Assembly: GCA_029262775.1 (NCBI GenBank)
Contig: JAJCYR010000056.1
Span: forward strand, 340,676-404,675
Direction: 5' to 3'
Length of the DNA stretch: 64,000 nt
DNA from: Bacteroidota bacterium
GTDB lineage: Bacteria > Bacteroidota > Rhodothermia > Rhodothermales > UBA10348
A program made the translations under genes and the position numbers. This document shows, piece by piece, positions 49,488-58,731 of the stretch. How positions within the stretch are numbered: position 1 is the stretch's first letter; every line of letters begins with the position of its first letter. Under the pieces are notes generated by a model, which saw only the letters and a list, made by a program, of their open reading frames with translations, had not been told where the DNA came from and made no database searches.

Positions 49488-52400
49488 ATGATGCCCTCAC
49501 CTCGGACTGTCCTATACGTCCTCCTGCTGGCTTCGGCGACGGGAGCCGCTGCCCAGAACCACATCCTGCCCCCATCCGGCCAGTCACATGACATAGAGTC
49601 CCGACTTGTGATCATCGGGGATGCGGGTGGTGCCGATGCATCGGGTACCACTCCTGCCCTTGACCTGCTTCGCCGCGTGTTGGCCGATACATCCACGGCT
49701 GCGCATGTCATTTTCACGGGAGACAACATCTACTGTTGTGGATTGCCCGATTCAACTTCTCCGGATCGTAGTCAGGCAGAACGCCGACTCACCGCGCAAC
49801 TCCGGGCTGTAGAGAACGCCCGGGGAAAAGTTGTTTTTGTACCGGGAAACCACGATTGGGGCGAGGCCCCGAATTACGACCCGGCCATACTGAATCGACA
49901 GGAAAAATTCATAGAATCGTGGGGCGATGGCACGGTTCGAATGCTGCCAAACAACGGCCTGGCGGGCCCACACGAGATAAAGTTGTCGGACTACGTTCGA
50001 CTTGTAGCCATCGACACCCAGTGGTGGCTCATGGACAAGCCGAAGCCGACTGGAGAGTCAGACGACTACGAAGTAGCCGAAGACGGGGAGCTTCTCGCTG
50101 CGCTCTCGGACCTGTTGAACAAGAGGGACGACGAGCTCGTCATAGTCGTAGGACACCACCCCCTGATGTCAATGGGGCGCCATGGTGGCTACCACCCCCT
50201 CCGTGACCATATTTTCCCGCTTACGGAGGTGTGGGATCATGCATGGATTCCGCTGCCGATAATCGGGTCGCTCTACCCACTGCTCAGAAATGCGATTGGA
50301 GCTGAACAGGATGTATCGAACCGGAAATTCCAGGCGTTCGCACGCACCATGCTCTCCATGATGCAGACGGAAGAAGGCCGTTCCCTCTACGTAGCGGGGC
50401 ATGAACACGGTCTGCAACATATTCCAGTGGGGCCACTCGACCATATTCTGATCAGTGGTGGGGGGTCACGTCCCACGTGGGTGTCATCGGGGCCACCGTC
50501 CGCCTTCACATACGGAGGATATGGGCTTCTTGTCGTTGATGTGTTGCGATCTGGCAGTGCAATCCTTTATGCGGTGTCTCCGGCCGAAAACGCCAGCGGG
50601 TACCAGGTTCTCTACGAAACGGAACTGCTCCCCGAAAAGCGGATCATTCTTGATGAGGCTCTCCCTGCCAGTGCACCCTCCCTGCCAGACAGTGCCACCG
50701 CCGTCCTCGATGCCGATCTCGGAGCGGGTGCCATCCGCTCTTTTTTCTGGGGCGACCATCATCGTCGGGCATGGACACAGAAAGTTAAAGCGCCTGTCTT
50801 TGATATCGGAACGGTGCAGGGCGGCCTGCAGCCGGTGAAGAAAGGTGGTGGTTTGCAGACCACATCGGTGCGACTGGTCGACAGCCTGGGCCATGAGTAT
50901 GTGCTGCGTACCATGAACAAGGATGCGACGGCGACCATACCGGATCCCTTCAAGAAGACCATTGCCCGCCAGGTCTTTGCCGATCAGACCAGTGCCATTT
51001 TCCCCTATGGGGCCCTTCTGGTCCCGCCCCTGTCACAGGCTGCCGGCATATATCACCCCACTGCAAGGCTCTATTACGTTCCGCGTGACCCGCGATTTGG
51101 TCCGTTCGAGGACCTGGTGGCGGACCGCCTCATGCTATTCGAACGCCGGCCAGATGATGACATGACCGGTTTTCCTCAGTTCGGTGAGTCACCCGATGTG
51201 GAGTCGGCTGCCAAGTTTCATCGTGAACTCCGCGAAGACAATGATAACCGGGTCGATGCCAAGATGTTTGCCCGGGCTCGCCTGCTCGACATGTACATGA
51301 GCGATTGGGACCGGCACCAGGATCAATGGCGCTGGGCCTCGTTTGACAACCCAGACGGCAAGGGGCGGTTGTTTCAGCCCATTCCCCGCGACCGCGATTG
51401 GGCATTCAACTACATGAATGGCGTACTCCCAAGTATCATCAAGTCACCGTGGGTGCTTCCCAAGTTCCAGGATTTCCGGCCAGAATTCGGAATGCTGCGT
51501 GGCCTCAATGCCAACGGAATGACGCAGGACAGGCGGCTTACGGCCGAATTGACCCGAGAGGACTGGATCGATGAAGCCGAAACGCTGCAGCGTACAATCA
51601 CACCGGATGTGATTGCTGCCGCACTCGACGGAATCCCCAAGGAACTGCAGGATGACTACGGTGAGTGGTTCGGGCAGACGCTGCGCGCACGTCTGGCGGA
51701 ATTGCCGCGCATAGCCTCCGACTACTACGATCTCCTGAGCAATCTGGTGGATGTGGTAGGCACGGACAAACATGAGCTGTTTTCCGTCCGCTCGAGCGGA
51801 GACGAAGTTGAAGTTGTCATGTTCAAGACGCTGAAGGACGGGGAAGTCCGGAAGGAGTTGTACCGGCGCACGTTTCATGCCGATGAAACGGAGGAAGTCC
51901 GGCTCTATGGTCTGGCGGGCATGGACACGTTCCAGATAACGGGAAATGCTGAAGTGCCCATCCGGATTTACGCCGTCGGTGGAACGGACCTGGACACCTA
52001 TTCGGATAACACCCGGGGAACAGCCACGAACAAACATTTTATCATTCGTGATACGATGTCCGGTTCCACAGTTACCGCTGGGGTATCCACACGCGACAAA
52101 CGGGACCTGGATCCCGTCTCAACTGCCTATGATCCGGGCGAGTACTGGTTCGAAGTGCTTCTCCCCCGCGTGTTCGTGGAGTCGAATCAGGATGTCGGGT
52201 TTGCGTTCGGAGGCGGCTTCACCCATACGTCCTACCGTTTCAGGCGTGAGCCGTACAGCACCTATCATACGGCTGCCGCCAACTTTGCCCCTGAAACCGG
52301 CGGCGTTCACATCAACTACCTCGGTCATTTCACCAATCGTTTACGTGACTGGGGAGTACTTCTGCGCGCCGATGTCCAGTCACCCAACTCCACGGTCAAT

Positions 52401-53189
52401 TTCTTCGGCTTCGGCAATGAGTCCGATCGCTTCGTGTCAGGCTCCAATTTTTACCGAACACTCATGACCGCTACGGAAGTGGATTTCATGCTGGAAAAGC
52501 CGGTCTCCGAACATCTGACAGCGCGGTTTGGCCATAGCTTCGAGCTGTTCGACGCCCAGCGGGACGAGAAGCGGTTTACCGGAACGGCCACTGCCGAAGT
52601 GGATCCCAACGATTTTGATCGCCAGCTTTTTGGCGGCCTGATAGGAGAAGTGGAAGCTGATTTCCGGGACAATCCCGTCGCCCCAAGCTACGGATTTTTC
52701 TGGGCAGCCCGCACACATGCCCGCGTCGGATACAACGACGCTTCCAAACCGTCTGCGGACCTGTCCACGCGGATTTCGTGGTTCAATCCACTCCTTGGCA
52801 GTCCCGACCACATTCTGGGTTTGCAACTCGGTGCAGGTCACACGATTGGCGACGTTCCTTTCTTCCTTGCGCAGTCCATTGGAGGGTCGGGCTCACTCAG
52901 GGGATGGCGTATGAACCGTTTTTCCGGCCGGACGTCCTTTTTTCAGAACGTCGAAATCCGGTCACAATTTTTTCGCTACGCAACGCCCGTTGCGGTCGGA
53001 ACGGGTGGTGTGTTTGCCTTTTTTGACAATGGGCGCGTGTGGATCGACGATGATAATTCGGACCGGTGGCACCAGAGTGTGGGAATGGGGTTGTGGACAA
53101 ATGTGTTCGACCTGACCGTCATCAACATCAATCTCTCCCTCTCCGAAGAGGAAACCGCGCTATCCGGCGGACTCGGTTTCGCCTTTTGA
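49488..53189 (+). CDS. Calcineurin-like phosphoesterase / kinase-like / outer-membrane barrel fusion
   Basis: A 1233-aa exported protein with three parts. After a signal peptide (TVLYVLLLASATGAAAQ), residues about 30-340 are a metallophosphoesterase with GDAGG, FTGDNIYCCG, PGNHDWG, VGHHPLMS and GHEHGLQH. Residues about 460-700 carry VLRTMNKD (Lys478), SDWDRHQDQW (Asp608, His610) and PIPRDRDWAF (Asp635, Asp637), a pattern reminiscent of FAM20/CotH/HipA-like kinases (inference). From about residue 885 to the end it is an Omp85/BamA-like barrel. ATG 49488 follows the lipoprotein gene by 7 nt. The last 30 nt overlap ppk1. Relatives occur across Bacteroidota as metallophosphoesterase or outer-membrane proteins. 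Confidence 0.88.
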   Translation: MMPSPRTVLYVLLLASATGAAAQNHILPPSGQSHDIESRLVIIGDAGGADASGTTPALDLLRRVLADTSTAAHVIFTGDNIYCCGLPDSTSPDRSQAERRLTAQLRAVENARGKVVFVPGNHDWGEAPNYDPAILNRQEKFIESWGDGTVRMLPNNGLAGPHEIKLSDYVRLVAIDTQWWLMDKPKPTGESDDYEVAEDGELLAALSDLLNKRDDELVIVVGHHPLMSMGRHGGYHPLRDHIFPLTEVWDHAWIPLPIIGSLYPLLRNAIGAEQDVSNRKFQAFARTMLSMMQTEEGRSLYVAGHEHGLQHIPVGPLDHILISGGGSRPTWVSSGPPSAFTYGGYGLLVVDVLRSGSAILYAVSPAENASGYQVLYETELLPEKRIILDEALPASAPSLPDSATAVLDADLGAGAIRSFFWGDHHRRAWTQKVKAPVFDIGTVQGGLQPVKKGGGLQTTSVRLVDSLGHEYVLRTMNKDATATIPDPFKKTIARQVFADQTSAIFPYGALLVPPLSQAAGIYHPTARLYYVPRDPRFGPFEDLVADRLMLFERRPDDDMTGFPQFGESPDVESAAKFHRELREDNDNRVDAKMFARARLLDMYMSDWDRHQDQWRWASFDNPDGKGRLFQPIPRDRDWAFNYMNGVLPSIIKSPWVLPKFQDFRPEFGMLRGLNANGMTQDRRLTAELTREDWIDEAETLQRTITPDVIAAALDGIPKELQDDYGEWFGQTLRARLAELPRIASDYYDLLSNLVDVVGTDKHELFSVRSSGDEVEVVMFKTLKDGEVRKELYRRTFHADETEEVRLYGLAGMDTFQITGNAEVPIRIYAVGGTDLDTYSDNTRGTATNKHFIIRDTMSGSTVTAGVSTRDKRDLDPVSTAYDPGEYWFEVLLPRVFVESNQDVGFAFGGGFTHTSYRFRREPYSTYHTAAANFAPETGGVHINYLGHFTNRLRDWGVLLRADVQSPNSTVNFFGFGNESDRFVSGSNFYRTLMTATEVDFMLEKPVSEHLTARFGHSFELFDAQRDEKRFTGTATAEVDPNDFDRQLFGGLIGEVEADFRDNPVAPSYGFFWAARTHARVGYNDASKPSADLSTRISWFNPLLGSPDHILGLQLGAGHTIGDVPFFLAQSIGGSGSLRGWRMNRFSGRTSFFQNVEIRSQFFRYATPVAVGTGGVFAFFDNGRVWIDDDNSDRWHQSVGMGLWTNVFDLTVININLSLSEEETALSGGLGFAF

Positions 53190-55217
53190 CCATCCCACAA
53201 ACTGGTCGTAACGCGTATTCTGAGCACGCACCGCTGGCACCGATTCGTCTCTCTCAACAAAGCCATTATACCGCTCCTCATTGAGGGTTCGCGCCTTGAC
53301 GTTGTCCGACAACTGCAGTTCAAGCCACTCCTTCAAAGAGGCCGCCAACCCGCTATCCAGCACGGGCGCCGCCACTTCTATGCGCCGATTCATGTTGCGC
53401 GTCATCCAGTCAGCGCTGGCCATGTAGACGGCTTCACGCCCGGGTTGTTCGAATATATAAACGCGTGCGTGTTCCAGAAAGCGGTCCAAAATAGAGATGG
53501 CGCTAATGTTGTCGGAAAGCCCCGGCACGCCCGCCCGCAAACAGCAGATACCCCGCACGATCAGATCAATCTGTACACCGTCTTGTGATGCCATGTACAG
53601 TGTCTGGATCAGGTCGGGGTCTTCCAAGCTGTTCATTTTCAGGATCATGCGCGCATGTCTACCCTCCCGGGCTACCGATCGCAAGGTGTCCACCTCCCGC
53701 ATGAATCCCTGTCGCAGCTCGTTCGGCGCAATCAGCAGGTGTGTTGCCAGAGGAAAAGCCGCGGAGTGTTCCAGATGGTTGAAGACACGGCCGACATCTG
53801 ATGTAACGCCGGAATGCGCCGTAAACAGCGTGATATCGTCGTATAACAGTGCAGTCTTCTCGTTGAAATTACCTGTCGATATGAGCGCCACGTCGTGTCC
53901 GCTACCGACGGAGAACCGGATATGGACCAATTTTGCATGCACCTTGATCCCGGGCCGACTGGTCTCCACAATGGCGCCCGCTTCGCGCAGCCGATCCATC
54001 ACAGACAGATTACTGGCTTCATCAAAACGCGCCTTCAGCTCTACAAATACGAAGACGCGTTTACCATTGCGGGCTGCCGAGCAGAGTGCGCTGATAATCT
54101 CCGAGTCAGACGAGACCCTGTACACGGTCATTCGGATTTCTTCGACATCATCTCGATGGGCGGCCTCCTGCAGGAGGTTGATGACGGGTGCATAGGACTG
54201 GTGAGGCACGTGCAGCAGGCGGTCTGCCTCGCGAATGCGGGCCACCATATGGTGTCCGCGTGCCAGGACCGGGTGCGGAAGGGGCGGCATCGGTTTGTCG
54301 CGGAGCTCATCCGGACCGCGATCCAGGATGCCGAAGAAGTCCGAGAAATTGTGGTAGCGACCGCCGAGCTGCGCATCGATCACATCGACCTGCAGTAGTT
54401 CCAGCACCCGGTTGAGTACCACCTGAGGCATATGCCCATCGTAGAGCAACCGCGTGGGACGTCCGGTTTCCCGCTTCTGGAGGCTTTTGCGGATCAGCTT
54501 GGCGAGATCGGCGGTGAACTCGTCTTCCAGATGCAGATCGGCGTCGCGGGATATTTTGATAGCCCACATGTTGGCCATTTCCATCCCTTTTTCTGTTCGG
54601 GACAGCAGGACGCGAACGGCGTCGTCCACAAAGCAAAACGCACCGTCCTCAAAGTGAATGAACCGCCTTGTGGTCGGAAAGTGAAGTGTGCACATGCAGA
54701 TCTCGCCACGCTGGGCTTCCAGGTCTTCCCAGACGGAAGCTGTTCTCAGGCAAACAAGGACCATTTCTCCGTCTTTCAGGAACGGTGCAGAACGACCACT
54801 GGCCTCCCTCCAGAGCCCCATGTGTGGTGAGAGTGCCTCGTCTATCCATTCGAGGCGCGATGGTGCACCAATTTCCCGTGGCGACAGCAGCGGCATGCCG
54901 GCCCGCGAGAGGCCCGGCAGAATGACCTCCCGGAATACCCGGCCGAAGCGTGCCTGGAGCAGGTCGACCTGATGTTGGATCTCCCTGACAAGAGCATCGG
55001 GCGCATACCCCAGTTTCTCCTGCTTACGCGCCGAGACCTCGCCCAGATTCCGGAGACCCGCCACACGAACCCGGTAGAACTCGTCCAGGTTGGATGAGAA
55101 TATGGCAAGGAATTTCAGTCGCTCCAGAAGCGGGTTGTGATCATCTTCTGCTTCCTGCAACACGCGCTCGTTGAAATCCAGCCAGGAGAGTTCACGATTC
55201 CGGTACGTATCCATCAT
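53160..55217 (-). CDS. ppk1: Polyphosphate kinase 1
   Basis: A 685-aa enzyme that reversibly makes inorganic polyphosphate from ATP. The N domain begins NRELSWLDFNERVLQEA, and SSNLDEFYRVRVAGL is typical. The catalytic core has the autophosphorylated-His region RPGIKVHAKLVHIRF and the second conserved block SADWMTRNMNRRIEVAAPV. ATG 55217 (MMDTYRNREL) is chosen over a GTG at 55262. With it the gene overlaps folB by 26 nt, and it is the last gene of the P460-folB-ppk1 operon. Confidence 0.95.
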   Translation of the reverse strand: MMDTYRNRELSWLDFNERVLQEAEDDHNPLLERLKFLAIFSSNLDEFYRVRVAGLRNLGEVSARKQEKLGYAPDALVREIQHQVDLLQARFGRVFREVILPGLSRAGMPLLSPREIGAPSRLEWIDEALSPHMGLWREASGRSAPFLKDGEMVLVCLRTASVWEDLEAQRGEICMCTLHFPTTRRFIHFEDGAFCFVDDAVRVLLSRTEKGMEMANMWAIKISRDADLHLEDEFTADLAKLIRKSLQKRETGRPTRLLYDGHMPQVVLNRVLELLQVDVIDAQLGGRYHNFSDFFGILDRGPDELRDKPMPPLPHPVLARGHHMVARIREADRLLHVPHQSYAPVINLLQEAAHRDDVEEIRMTVYRVSSDSEIISALCSAARNGKRVFVFVELKARFDEASNLSVMDRLREAGAIVETSRPGIKVHAKLVHIRFSVGSGHDVALISTGNFNEKTALLYDDITLFTAHSGVTSDVGRVFNHLEHSAAFPLATHLLIAPNELRQGFMREVDTLRSVAREGRHARMILKMNSLEDPDLIQTLYMASQDGVQIDLIVRGICCLRAGVPGLSDNISAISILDRFLEHARVYIFEQPGREAVYMASADWMTRNMNRRIEVAAPVLDSGLAASLKEWLELQLSDNVKARTLNEERYNGFVERDESVPAVRAQNTRYDQFVGWSKGETESAG

Positions 55218-55581
55218 TTCTGTCGCATTTGTAGGTGGTTTCCGCGCGGTCACACGGGCCACCTACCGGTGGATTCACTTTGCGAACCGTTACCTGGACA
55301 CTCTCTACACGGGGCGATTCCCGGAGCATTCGACGGGCCATCAGATACGCCAACCGCTCGATCAGAAAGAACCTGTTGTTCAGAATGATCTCCTTCGCAA
55401 GTGCATATACGTGCTCGTAATCGACCGTTTTTGTCAGGTCGTCTGACGCTGCCGCATCGCTGAAGTCGAGTTGCATCTCAACATCGACTTCGTAGCGGCC
55501 ACCGATGCGATGCTCTTCCTGCATAACCCCGTGATGGGCGTAGAACACCGCATTAACAAGGCGAACAATTCCTTTGGACAT
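55192..55581 (-). CDS. folB: Dihydroneopterin aldolase
   Basis: A 129-aa folate-pathway enzyme that splits 7,8-dihydroneopterin. Signatures: VFYAHHGVMQEEHRIGGRYEVDV at the N-terminus, DYEHVYALAKEII, FFLIERLAYLMA and the closing VTVRKVNPPVGG. The C-terminus is about 20 residues longer than usual and overlaps ppk1. It starts 23 nt after the cytochrome lipoprotein gene. Confidence 0.93.
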   Translation of the reverse strand: MSKGIVRLVNAVFYAHHGVMQEEHRIGGRYEVDVEMQLDFSDAAASDDLTKTVDYEHVYALAKEIILNNRFFLIERLAYLMARRMLRESPRVESVQVTVRKVNPPVGGPCDRAETTYKCDRNDGYVPES

Positions 55582-55604
55582 GACGGAGGTGGACTGGTGT
55601 TGAT

Positions 55605-56609
55605 TCAGGAGGCATCTGCATCGACCGGAATTCCCTGTTCCATAAGGAGCAGGGAATCGGAGGCGGATCCCCTTCCGGACAAAACCCGGACCCGGACCCG
55701 CGACAGAAATATGGTGGCGTAAAGACCCAGTATGGTATCCGATCTACGCATATGTTCATTCATGACGGACGTAACAACGGCATCCCGGGCATCGTTGTCG
55801 ACATCAATATAGCGCGCGCCATTCGGGCCGGGATCAGCGGGTGCCGGAAAACTGCGCTCCGGCTCAAACGCCCGGTTTCCTCTGTGGCAACCCAGGCACT
55901 GAATTGGTGACTGTAGGGGGTCCGGCTCTTTGAAAATCCGATCCGTGAGGTGTCCGTCGCCGTCATACGACACGTAGTCCCATGTGTCACTTTGACGCTT
56001 CCACATGATGGTTGTCTCCATAATCTGGTTTTCGACCATGTGGTCCGCCACGAACAACGTTCCCTCAGGATAGATCAGCGCTCCGCCTCGGGAGCGCTCA
56101 GAAAGCGCATGGCGCACAGCCGATTCCTGTACCGAGACGACCCTCTCGTACGGCGACATGGAGCCTTTGACGGGAATCCGTAACCAGCCCTCGGCTTCCC
56201 GCCAATTGCCCACGCGCTCTATCCATTCGCCAATTGAACGGGGATGGCCTGCAGCATCGTGCCAAGTGTCCTGAATGAAGGTTGAAAAAATGTCCCAGTC
56301 CACGAATTCATGCGTCAGAAGCGGCAGAAGGCCGGGAGCCTTGCTGCGGATGGAGTCCTCCGGAGCGAGATAATACATACCATCGGAATGGTACAGCACG
56401 TTGGCCGAAAGCGGGTCGCGTGGCGGGTCCAGGTACACGTTCAGCCAGTACGTCAACAGGACGTCCTGTCCCGGTTTTTCGAGATCCACGGCCAGGGACC
56501 CGGGCGGAACCGGAGGTGACGGCTGCGCACAGGCCGAGAGCGCAACGAGGAGCACCAGGAACAGGGAAGCCGGGGCTGAATTCGGACGTGACAAATGGTG
56601 GACTGTCAT
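55605..56609 (-). CDS. P460-like c-type cytochrome lipoprotein
   Basis: A 334-aa lipoprotein: the signal ends in LVALSAC. The middle shows a cytochrome-P460-like pattern (TIMWKRQSDTWDYVSYDGDGH) leading into a single c-heme motif QCLGCHRGNRAF, and the protein also contains an initial domain with LTHEFVDWDIFSTF. It probably binds one covalent heme on the periplasmic side and acts in electron transfer or oxidation of small nitrogen compounds; the substrate is not apparent. It heads the operon with folB and ppk1, with no obvious metabolic link. Confidence 0.7.
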   Translation of the reverse strand: MTVHHLSRPNSAPASLFLVLLVALSACAQPSPPVPPGSLAVDLEKPGQDVLLTYWLNVYLDPPRDPLSANVLYHSDGMYYLAPEDSIRSKAPGLLPLLTHEFVDWDIFSTFIQDTWHDAAGHPRSIGEWIERVGNWREAEGWLRIPVKGSMSPYERVVSVQESAVRHALSERSRGGALIYPEGTLFVADHMVENQIMETTIMWKRQSDTWDYVSYDGDGHLTDRIFKEPDPLQSPIQCLGCHRGNRAFEPERSFPAPADPGPNGARYIDVDNDARDAVVTSVMNEHMRRSDTILGLYATIFLSRVRVRVLSGRGSASDSLLLMEQGIPVDADAS

Positions 56610-56714
56610 GATGCCAGCCCAACGACCTGGCGGAGACGGGCGTTCCCTTTACATTTCAGGTTTCGGAGATTCGTCCGATTTTGTAAAGTACGAGGTCCAT
56701 CCATTCCAATATAG

Positions 56715-57668
56715 TTGGCATATTACCCCCTACATATTGTCGTCATTGCCGTCATGGTGTCCATGGTGGCCGGCTTGCTGGCGGGATGGATGGTGGCCCG
56801 CCTCGCACTTTCCAGGCTGCGGGATGATCTGGACCTGACCAATCGCCGCCTGAAGTTGCAGAACATGAAGCTGGAGCGCGAGCGGTTCAATCTATCCCGT
56901 GCCCAATTGCAGTCCCTGGACGCCGATGACGATGCCTCTCAGCATGATGCCGATGCAAGCGATACTCCTGTCGATAGTTCGACGTTACATGCAGGGCTGA
57001 CCGAAGAAATCGATGGGCTTCAGCTCGAAAACGACCTGCTCCGGAGCGAGTACGCTCTGGAGACAGCAGTACTTCGGGATCGGATACTGGCACTCGAGGA
57101 ACAGTTGAACCAGCGATTCGTGGGGCAAGAAGCAGTCTATGAGGACCTGGACGGGTTGGTTGAACCGGACGAAATTGAGCTGGACGAAGTCGAACCGGAC
57201 GAAATTGAGCCCCCAGAAGTCCGAGTCCAGGAAAAAAAGGCGAAACCGACCGCACCGGACACCTTCCGCTTTGGCATGCATTGGGTGGAGCCGCCCGCGC
57301 CAAGGCCTGTGGCTGGAAAGAAGGTCCCTCCGAAAATTGAAAAACCGGTGTTTAAGCCTGTAATCAACATGATGACGGGCGCGGACACCTCAGCAGGCAC
57401 CACAAACAGTGCCCTACAAAGCCTGCTCGGGCTCAATTCCGAGTTGTTTCACATGCTGCGGGACGCAGGGTACACCAATGTGGATCGGATTGCCCGCCTG
57501 ACGCCAGCCGAAGTGGACGCCCTGTCCGAACTACTCCGCATTCCGGCGGCACGCATTGAAATGCGCTGGATCCCGGACGCACAAATGGCACAGTTCAGTC
57601 CCGAGTTCAGTTCCAAATTCAGTGAAGGGCTGAATAACGGACCTGGATCTGAGACGCCGGAATCGTAG
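56715..57668 (+). CDS. Membrane-anchored coiled-coil protein with HhH-like C-terminus
   Basis: A 317-aa protein: one N-terminal membrane segment (IVVIAVMVSMVAGLLAGWMVARL), coiled coil (about 33-150), an acidic repeat with EPDEIE, a Pro-rich linker, and a C-terminal helix-hairpin-helix-like domain (LLGLNSELFHMLRDAGYTNVDRIARLTPAEVDALSELL). The start is TTG 56715; ATG 56754 would leave a membrane segment at the extreme N-terminus. The HhH-type domain could bind DNA or another protein close to the membrane. No recognised family name. The last 50 nt overlap the PfkB gene. Confidence 0.65.
   Translation: MAYYPLHIVVIAVMVSMVAGLLAGWMVARLALSRLRDDLDLTNRRLKLQNMKLERERFNLSRAQLQSLDADDDASQHDADASDTPVDSSTLHAGLTEEIDGLQLENDLLRSEYALETAVLRDRILALEEQLNQRFVGQEAVYEDLDGLVEPDEIELDEVEPDEIEPPEVRVQEKKAKPTAPDTFRFGMHWVEPPAPRPVAGKKVPPKIEKPVFKPVINMMTGADTSAGTTNSALQSLLGLNSELFHMLRDAGYTNVDRIARLTPAEVDALSELLRIPAARIEMRWIPDAQMAQFSPEFSSKFSEGLNNGPGSETPES
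57162..57210. repeat. 30-bp period repeat in the acidic linker
   Basis: A 19-bp unit (GAACCGGACGAAATTGAGC) occurs at 57162-57180 and 57192-57210, encoding EPDEIE twice in the linker of the coiled-coil/HhH protein. Confidence 0.8.
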
Positions 57669-58563
57669 TCAGAGTTCGAAAAGCGTTGATTCTGTTCTCT
57701 ATATCTGTCATAGCCAACGCCAGCAGACGCTCCGGGCCAAAACTTTCCACGCAACAGGACGCAACTGCGCTTCCAAATACAAGAGCGTTTTTCAGATCGT
57801 CACTTCCGAAGCTGTTCGCCGCGTCAAGATACCCGGCAAATCCACCCATGAATGCATCCCCGGCACCCGTCGGATCCTGAATGTCTTCAAGGGGATATGC
57901 TGGAACGGCGAAAACCTCTTCTTCTGTGAACATGAGTGCGCCATGCTCACCTTTCTTGACGATCACAATGTTGGGTCCCATGTCCCTGATGAGCCGGGCC
58001 GCTCGCACCAGATTGGGCTCGCCGGAGAGTTCGCGGGCTTCTGAATCATTGATGGCCAGACAATCCACACGGGCCAGCACTTCTCGAAGCGCATCGGGAG
58101 TACTCTCGATCCAGTAATTCATGGTATCACATAATACGAATCCCGGTGACTCCACCTGATCCAGCACACGGAGTTGAACGGCCGGATGAAGGTTGCCGAG
58201 ACAAACGACACGGGAATTGACGAAGGAGTCTGGTAAAACGGGTGAGAATGACGCCAGAACGTTCAGGTCCGTATACAGTGTATCCCGTTGGTTCAGATCA
58301 TAATGGTACTTCCCTCCCCAGGCGAACGTTTTGCCCTTTCCGTCCACTTCGAGTCCCGACAAATCGATCCCGGAGGACTCGAGGACACTCATGTATTCTT
58401 CAGGGAAGTCCGCCCCCACCACAGCCACGATCCGTGGGTGTGGTGTGAAAAACCGTGCAGCCATCGTTATGTACATGGCACTCCCCCCCAGTGCCCGATC
58501 GCGTTTGCCGAATGGCGTTTCAATACGATCAAAGGCAACGGTGCCTACTGCCAAAATGCTCAT
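57619..58563 (-). CDS. PfkB family carbohydrate kinase
   Basis: A 314-aa ribokinase-superfamily kinase that phosphorylates a sugar or nucleoside. The N-terminus has the GGSAMYITMAARFF substrate motif and the C-terminus has the catalytic DPTGAGDAFMGGFAG with the Asp base and anion hole. VKKGEHGALMF is typical. Substrate cannot be assigned by eye. A good promoter lies about 50 nt upstream; its 3' end overlaps the convergent coiled-coil gene by 50 nt. Confidence 0.92.
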   Translation of the reverse strand: MSILAVGTVAFDRIETPFGKRDRALGGSAMYITMAARFFTPHPRIVAVVGADFPEEYMSVLESSGIDLSGLEVDGKGKTFAWGGKYHYDLNQRDTLYTDLNVLASFSPVLPDSFVNSRVVCLGNLHPAVQLRVLDQVESPGFVLCDTMNYWIESTPDALREVLARVDCLAINDSEARELSGEPNLVRAARLIRDMGPNIVIVKKGEHGALMFTEEEVFAVPAYPLEDIQDPTGAGDAFMGGFAGYLDAANSFGSDDLKNALVFGSAVASCCVESFGPERLLALAMTDIENRINAFRTLTTIPASQIQVRYSALH

Positions 58564-58615
58564 GAAATTGAGGGAGGTTGTGGCCGATGTAACGATGTTG
58601 GGCGACAGGACGGGC

Positions 58616-58647
58616 CAAATATACGTCGACCCCGATCGGCATACAGG
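58616..58647 (-). promoter_or_regulatory. Promoter of the PfkB kinase gene
   Basis: On the minus strand a perfect TAnnTTTG box, TATATTTG (58623-58616), is preceded after 20 nt by CCTG (58647-58644), a weak -33 element. The leader would be about 45 nt. The rest of the 168-nt divergent gap shows no gene. Confidence 0.5.
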
Positions 58648-58731
58648 AATCTTGTGCAGGCGGAAACGTCCGTGCAGACTGATAGTACTTTGCCACTACC
58701 CATTCCGTTGCCCACCTTCAGTCCGAACCGC

